A DNA stretch of 64,000 nucleotides, from the NCBI RefSeq assembly GCF_020564565.1, contig NZ_JAJCTD010000001.1, forward strand, positions 558,001-622,000. The letters run 5' to 3'. The stretch's first letter is position 1. Each line of letters starts with the position of its first letter. Under the pieces are notes generated by a model. The model ran no database searches. It saw only the letters and a program-made list of their open reading frames with translations, and was not told the DNA's origin. This DNA is from Rhodobacter sp. Har01 (GTDB taxonomy: Bacteria; Pseudomonadota; Alphaproteobacteria; Rhodobacterales; Rhodobacteraceae). Both the position numbers and the translations under genes were made by a program. Shown here in pieces: positions 60,111-64,000 of the stretch.

Positions 60111-61790
60111 ATGATCGATCCCGTCACCCTGGCCGTCATCCAGGCCGGCCTGCAGCAGGTCTGCGACGAGATGGACCTGACCTTTTCCCGCGCCGCCTTT
60201 TCCCCGGTGATCGCCGAGGCCGACGACCGCTCGGACGGCATCTATTCGGCCGAGGACGGCTCGCTCATCGCCCAGGGCTCCAAGGGCCTGCCGGTGTTCG
60301 TCGGCGTCATGCAGTTCTCGACCCGGACGCTGGTGCAGCGCATCCGCGACGGCATTACCGCCGCGCCGGAGCCGGGCGACATCTACATCGTCAACGACCC
60401 CTACCTGGGCGGCACTCACCTGATGGACGTGCGCTTTGCCATGCCGGTCTGGCGCGGGGGGCGGATCTGGTGCTGGCTGTCGAACACCGGGCACTGGCCG
60501 GATACCGGCGGCATGGTGCCGGGGGGGTTCTCGGCATCGGCGATCAGTGCCGAACAGGAGGGGCTGCGGCTGCCACCGGTCAAGCTGTTCAAGAAGGGGG
60601 TTCTGGACGCCGAGATCTGGGCGATCATCCAGTCGAACATCCGCGTGGCCGACCAGCGCATCGGCGACGTCAAGGCGCAGGCCAGCGCGCTGATGGTGGG
60701 GGCCGAGCGGCTGGCGCAGCTGATGGACCGCTACGGTGACGACACGGTGACCGAAGCGGTGGCGCGGATGCGCGATCTGGCCGCCCGGCAGATGCGGGCG
60801 ATGATCGGGCTGATTCCCGAGGGCAGCTACCGGGCCGAGGCCTATGTGGATTCGGACGGGGTGGTGAACGAACCCCTGACCATCGCGCTGACCGTCACCC
60901 GAAAGGGCGATGCGCTGACCTTCGACTTCACCGGGTCTTCGGCGCCCTGCATGGGGCCGATGAACTCGGTCCGCGCGACCACGCTGTCGTCAGTCTACCT
61001 GGCGATGCGGCACATCTTTCCCGACGTACCGATTTCAGCGGGCGCATTCGAGCCGCTGCACGTGACCGGCATCGAGGGCACGTTCCTGGATGCGCATTAC
61101 CCGCGCCCGGTCTCGGGCTGCGCGGCGGAAGTCAGCCAGCGCATCGCCGAGGCGGTCTTTGCCGCGCTGGTGCAGGCGATCCCCGACCGGGTGACGGCGG
61201 CCCCGGCGGGCACATCGGGCAACTTCGGCCTGGGCGGGACCGACCCGGAAACCGGGGCGGGCTATGTGATGTACCAGATTTCCGGCGGTGGCTACGGCGG
61301 CTTTGCCGGGGGCGATGGCATCGCCAACGGCTGTTCGACCATCGGCATCTCCAAGGCCCCCCCGGTCGAGATCATGGAGCAGAAGTATCCCGTTCTCTAC
61401 CGCCGCTACGCCTTGCACGAAGGGTCAGGCGGGGCGGGGCAGTGGCGGGGCGGTTTCGGGCTGGATTACGAGATCGAACTCCTGCGCGGCACGGCGCGGG
61501 CGTCCTTTGTCATGGACCACGGCCGCAGCGGGCCGAAGGGGGCGCTTGGCGGGCAGGACGGGGCGGTGAACCGGGTGGAGATCCACTACGGGGACCAGGT
61601 GACGATCCCCGAACACCTGTCCAAGGCGCAGGACATCGTGCTGGCCCCGGGCGACCGGGTGCGCGTGCGTACGCCGGGCGGCGGCGGCTACGGAGCCCCA
61701 GGCTCGCGCGACCCGAGGGCAGTGGCGGAAGATGTGGCGCTCGGGCGCTATACGGCAGAGCAAGCCGCTCTGCTGTGGCCGGGGCGCTGA
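60111..61790 (+). CDS. hyuB: Hydantoinase/oxoprolinase family protein, subunit B (HyuB)
   Basis: 559 residues (564 if the ATG at 60096 inside the repeat is used). It begins MIDPVTLAVIQAGLQQVCDE, the standard HyuB N-terminus, with SPVIAEADDRSDGIYSAEDG, DIYIVNDPYLGGTHLMDVRF (metal/substrate region) and the C-terminal GDRVRVRTPGGGGYG. It forms the hydrolytic half with HyuA. Length agrees with the family. Last gene of the island; the next gene converges from the other strand. Confidence 0.88.
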   Translation: MIDPVTLAVIQAGLQQVCDEMDLTFSRAAFSPVIAEADDRSDGIYSAEDGSLIAQGSKGLPVFVGVMQFSTRTLVQRIRDGITAAPEPGDIYIVNDPYLGGTHLMDVRFAMPVWRGGRIWCWLSNTGHWPDTGGMVPGGFSASAISAEQEGLRLPPVKLFKKGVLDAEIWAIIQSNIRVADQRIGDVKAQASALMVGAERLAQLMDRYGDDTVTEAVARMRDLAARQMRAMIGLIPEGSYRAEAYVDSDGVVNEPLTIALTVTRKGDALTFDFTGSSAPCMGPMNSVRATTLSSVYLAMRHIFPDVPISAGAFEPLHVTGIEGTFLDAHYPRPVSGCAAEVSQRIAEAVFAALVQAIPDRVTAAPAGTSGNFGLGGTDPETGAGYVMYQISGGGYGGFAGGDGIANGCSTIGISKAPPVEIMEQKYPVLYRRYALHEGSGGAGQWRGGFGLDYEIELLRGTARASFVMDHGRSGPKGALGGQDGAVNRVEIHYGDQVTIPEHLSKAQDIVLAPGDRVRVRTPGGGGYGAPGSRDPRAVAEDVALGRYTAEQAALLWPGR

Positions 61791-61854
61791 AGCCGCAGCG
61801 GCCGGCCGCGGCCGGGAAGCGAGGATCTCCCGAAAACCGGCTTCATTCCGGCCT

Positions 61855-64000
61855 TCACTCTGCCACGTGCAAGGTCGTGCCTGGCCGGGGCGGAGCGCCA
61901 AGGCGGTCTTCCACGGCGCCCAGCCGCTGTTCCAGCTTCTCCATCTCGTCGCGGCCGCGGGCGATGCGGTCGGCCAGGATCTCGGGCGCGGGGGCGTCAG
62001 CCTCGGTCTCTTTCTGGCCGATGAACCGGCTGAAGACCAAGCCCAGCACCCGGCTTAGATCGTCCATCACCAGATAGAAGGCCGGCACGATGACCAGGCT
62101 GAGAACCGTCGAGACGATGATGCCGCCGATCACCGCGGTGGCCATCGGCGCGCGGAAGGCGCCACCTTCGCCCACGCCAAGGGCCGAGGGCAGCATTCCC
62201 GCCGACATCGCGATCGAGGTCATCACCACCGGCTGGGCCCGCTTGTGGCCGGCCTCGACCACCGCCTGATAGCGGTCGAAGCCGCGGCGCCGCATCTCGA
62301 TGGCGAAGTCGATGATGAGGATCGCGTTCTTCGACACGATCCCCATCAGCATCAGAAGGCCGATCAGGACCGGCATCGACACCGCCGACCCGGTGGACAA
62401 CAGCGCCGCCGCCACCCCGCCGATGGCCAGCGGCAGCGAGAACAGGATCGTGAAGGGTTGCAGGACTGATCCGAACAACAGGATCAGCACCGTCAGCATC
62501 AGCATCAGGCCCAGGATCATGGCCTTGCCGAAGCTGGCGAACAGCTCTTGCTGGATTTCCGCATCGCCGGATTCCTCCAGCCGCGCCGAGGCCGGCAGGT
62601 CCACCCGAGCGGCGATCTCCTTGAACCGGGCCGAGGCCTCGCCCAGAGCCACGCCCACCGGCAGGTTGGCGCCGATGGTGGCGCGACGTTCCTTGTTCAG
62701 CCGCTCGATGGTCGACGGGCCTTCGGCGATCCGGATGTCGGCCACCGCCGACAGCGGCACCTGCGCCCCGGTCGATGTATAGACCTTGAGACTGGCGATC
62801 CGCGTCAGATCCTCGCGCGAGGCGTCGGCCAGCCGCACCCGCACCGGGATCAGCCGGTTGTCGATCGAGATCTTGGGCAGGGCCGCATCGACGTCACCGA
62901 TGGTGGCGACCCGGACCACCGCCGCGATGTCGGAGGTGGTGACGCCCAGCCGGGCGGCTTCCTCATTGCGCGGCGTGATCTGGATTTCCGGACGCGGCAG
63001 GGCACCTTCGCTGGCGACGTTGGCCAGCAGAGGATCGCCGCGCAGCGCCTCTTCCAGGGCCCGGACGGCGCCGTTCAGGTCCGCCTCGTTCGCCGCCAGC
63101 ACGGAATAGGAAATGTCGCGCTCGCCGCGGTCGTTCAGCTTGACCACGCGCACGTCCGGCACCTCGGCCAGGCGGCGGAACACCTCTGCCTCGATCACGT
63201 TCTGCGGCACGGTGCGGCCGCTGTTCTCGACTTCGGGCACCAGCCCGCCGATCAGCGGAATCCGCTGCCCCAGCTGCGACAGTTTCAGCAGCAGCGAATG
63301 GTCGATCTTGACCAGCGTCACCGTGATCGCGGCGCGGCGGATGTCGCGGTCGCCCTTGGGCGAAGCGCCGCCCAGGACGAAGATGTTCTCGATCCAGTCA
63401 AGATCGGAGATCTTGGCCACCATGGCCTGGGTGGTGCGGTCGGTCTCGTCCAGCGTCGATCCGGGCGGCAGTTCGACCGAGATCGAGATCCGGCTCACGT
63501 CCTCGGGCGGCATGAAGGAGCCCGGCACCCGCATCATCGCCAGCACCGAGAAATAGACCAGGATCAAGGCGATCACCATGGTCAGGTAGTAGCGGCCGAT
63601 CGCCACCTTTCGCGACACCTGCCACGCCCCGGTCGCCGCCCGGATCAACCGCAGATAGCCCTTCATGAACGGGCCGTCGCGGTGGCTGTGCTCGGTGCCG
63701 GCGTCCTTGGACCGCATCAGGTAGGCGGCCATCATCGGCGTGATCAGCCGCGCGACCAGCAGCGAGAAGGTGACCGAGATCGCCACCGTCAGGCCGAACT
63801 GCCGGAAATACTGGCCCGGGATGCCGGCCATGAAGCTGACCGGCACGAAGACCGCGATGATGGTGGAGCTGGTGGCGATGACGGCAAGGCCGATCTCGTC
63901 TGCGGCGTCCATTGCGGCGCGATAGGGTGACTTGCCCATGCGGATGTGCCGGGTGATGTTCTCGATCTCGACGATGGCGTCGTCGACCAGGATGCCGGTC
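61855..64000 (-). CDS. RND-family efflux pump inner-membrane subunit (AcrB/HAE type), 5' end beyond window
   Basis: At least 715 residues; complete C-terminus, N-terminus past base 64000. The proton-relay motif GILVDDAIVEIEN at the right edge is the TM4 double-Asp of AcrB-like pumps. Then come TSSTIIAVFVPVSFMAGIPG, periplasmic porter sequence with LPPGSTLDETDRTT, and C-terminal membrane helices with GLLMLMGIVSKNAILIIDFA. The tail after the last helix is a charged coiled-coil-like stretch (MEKLEQRLGAVEDRLG) ending GTTLHVAE. It exports drugs, solvents or lipids. Converges with hyuB over 64 bp. Confidence 0.9.
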   Translation of the reverse strand, partial: TGILVDDAIVEIENITRHIRMGKSPYRAAMDAADEIGLAVIATSSTIIAVFVPVSFMAGIPGQYFRQFGLTVAISVTFSLLVARLITPMMAAYLMRSKDAGTEHSHRDGPFMKGYLRLIRAATGAWQVSRKVAIGRYYLTMVIALILVYFSVLAMMRVPGSFMPPEDVSRISISVELPPGSTLDETDRTTQAMVAKISDLDWIENIFVLGGASPKGDRDIRRAAITVTLVKIDHSLLLKLSQLGQRIPLIGGLVPEVENSGRTVPQNVIEAEVFRRLAEVPDVRVVKLNDRGERDISYSVLAANEADLNGAVRALEEALRGDPLLANVASEGALPRPEIQITPRNEEAARLGVTTSDIAAVVRVATIGDVDAALPKISIDNRLIPVRVRLADASREDLTRIASLKVYTSTGAQVPLSAVADIRIAEGPSTIERLNKERRATIGANLPVGVALGEASARFKEIAARVDLPASARLEESGDAEIQQELFASFGKAMILGLMLMLTVLILLFGSVLQPFTILFSLPLAIGGVAAALLSTGSAVSMPVLIGLLMLMGIVSKNAILIIDFAIEMRRRGFDRYQAVVEAGHKRAQPVVMTSIAMSAGMLPSALGVGEGGAFRAPMATAVIGGIIVSTVLSLVIVPAFYLVMDDLSRVLGLVFSRFIGQKETEADAPAPEILADRIARGRDEMEKLEQRLGAVEDRLGAPPRPGTTLHVAE

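Overview
The window is about 64 kb of GC-rich (roughly 67%) bacterial chromosome, densely packed with genes on both strands. Gene content and order point to an alphaproteobacterium of the Rhodobacteraceae (Rhodobacter/Paracoccus relatives). The pointers are a methyltetrahydrofolate methyltransferase/MTHF reductase/'virulence factor' cluster, an lpxD-ACP-ketosynthase operon, a VPLPA-CTERM protein, IalB-, DUF1127- and SseB-type proteins, and intergenic repeats ending in GATATTT..GATGAAA or AGTATTTGGCAAAG. No rRNA operon, prophage, complete insertion sequence or CRISPR array was seen. One tRNA (Gln-TTG) is present.

Layout. 1-2.1 kb (-): C1/methionine cluster. 2.4-4.3 kb (+): Ppx phosphatase and rlmE. 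4.3-6.9 kb: divergent MepK-type endopeptidase and L,D-transpeptidase. 6.9-9.5 kb (+): lpxD, a dedicated acyl carrier protein and a ketosynthase. 9.5-10.6 kb: ialB and a 490-bp intergenic stretch with two minus-strand small-RNA candidates. 10.6-12.2 kb (+): HerA-like ATPase. 12.3-16.2 kb (-): a 44-residue membrane peptide, an exported protein, xerD and a CorC/CNNM protein. 16.4-18.1 kb (+): aroK-aroB. 18.4-20.7 kb: VPLPA-CTERM protein, tRNA-Gln, flavoprotein. 21.1-21.8 kb: a lower-GC insert with a HEPN-like gene. 21.8-26.7 kb (-): kdsA, kpsE, kpsT and a variant nhaA. 26.9-29.4 kb (+): uracil-DNA glycosylase-like, sseB, rplM-rpsI. 29.5-34.6 kb: DUF1127, MocR-type regulator, polyamine-type ABC transporter. 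34.8-44.3 kb (-): tetR, ppk2, hydrolase, metA, ATPase, FadL-like porin, EamA transporter, nitrilase and a DgcA-like demethylase. 44.4-61.8 kb: regulators and a large catabolic island. 61.9-64 kb (-): an RND pump running off the window.

The most interesting region is 45.5-61.8 kb. It holds a molybdenum hydroxylase (FAD subunit plus fused 2Fe-2S/molybdopterin subunit), a 6-hydroxynicotinate-reductase-like iron-sulfur protein, a UPF0280 protein, an AA_synth-family protein, an uncharacterised multispanning membrane protein, a complete Liv-type ABC importer and an ATP-dependent HyuA/HyuB lactam/hydantoin hydrolase. They lie on one strand, mostly overlapping, and a MarR-type repressor diverges at the left end. 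Together they read as an import, hydroxylation, ring-reduction and ATP-driven ring-opening pathway for an N-heterocycle whose identity cannot be read from sequence.

Other points worth a look are a possible 3-oxoacyl supply line to LpxD, paired palindromes recurring at three loci, repeats that overlap start regions, and several enzymes with substituted key residues (NhaA, the DgcA-like protein, MetA). Start codons were chosen by ribosome-binding site, overlap and family length. Functions rest on motifs read by eye, without database searches.
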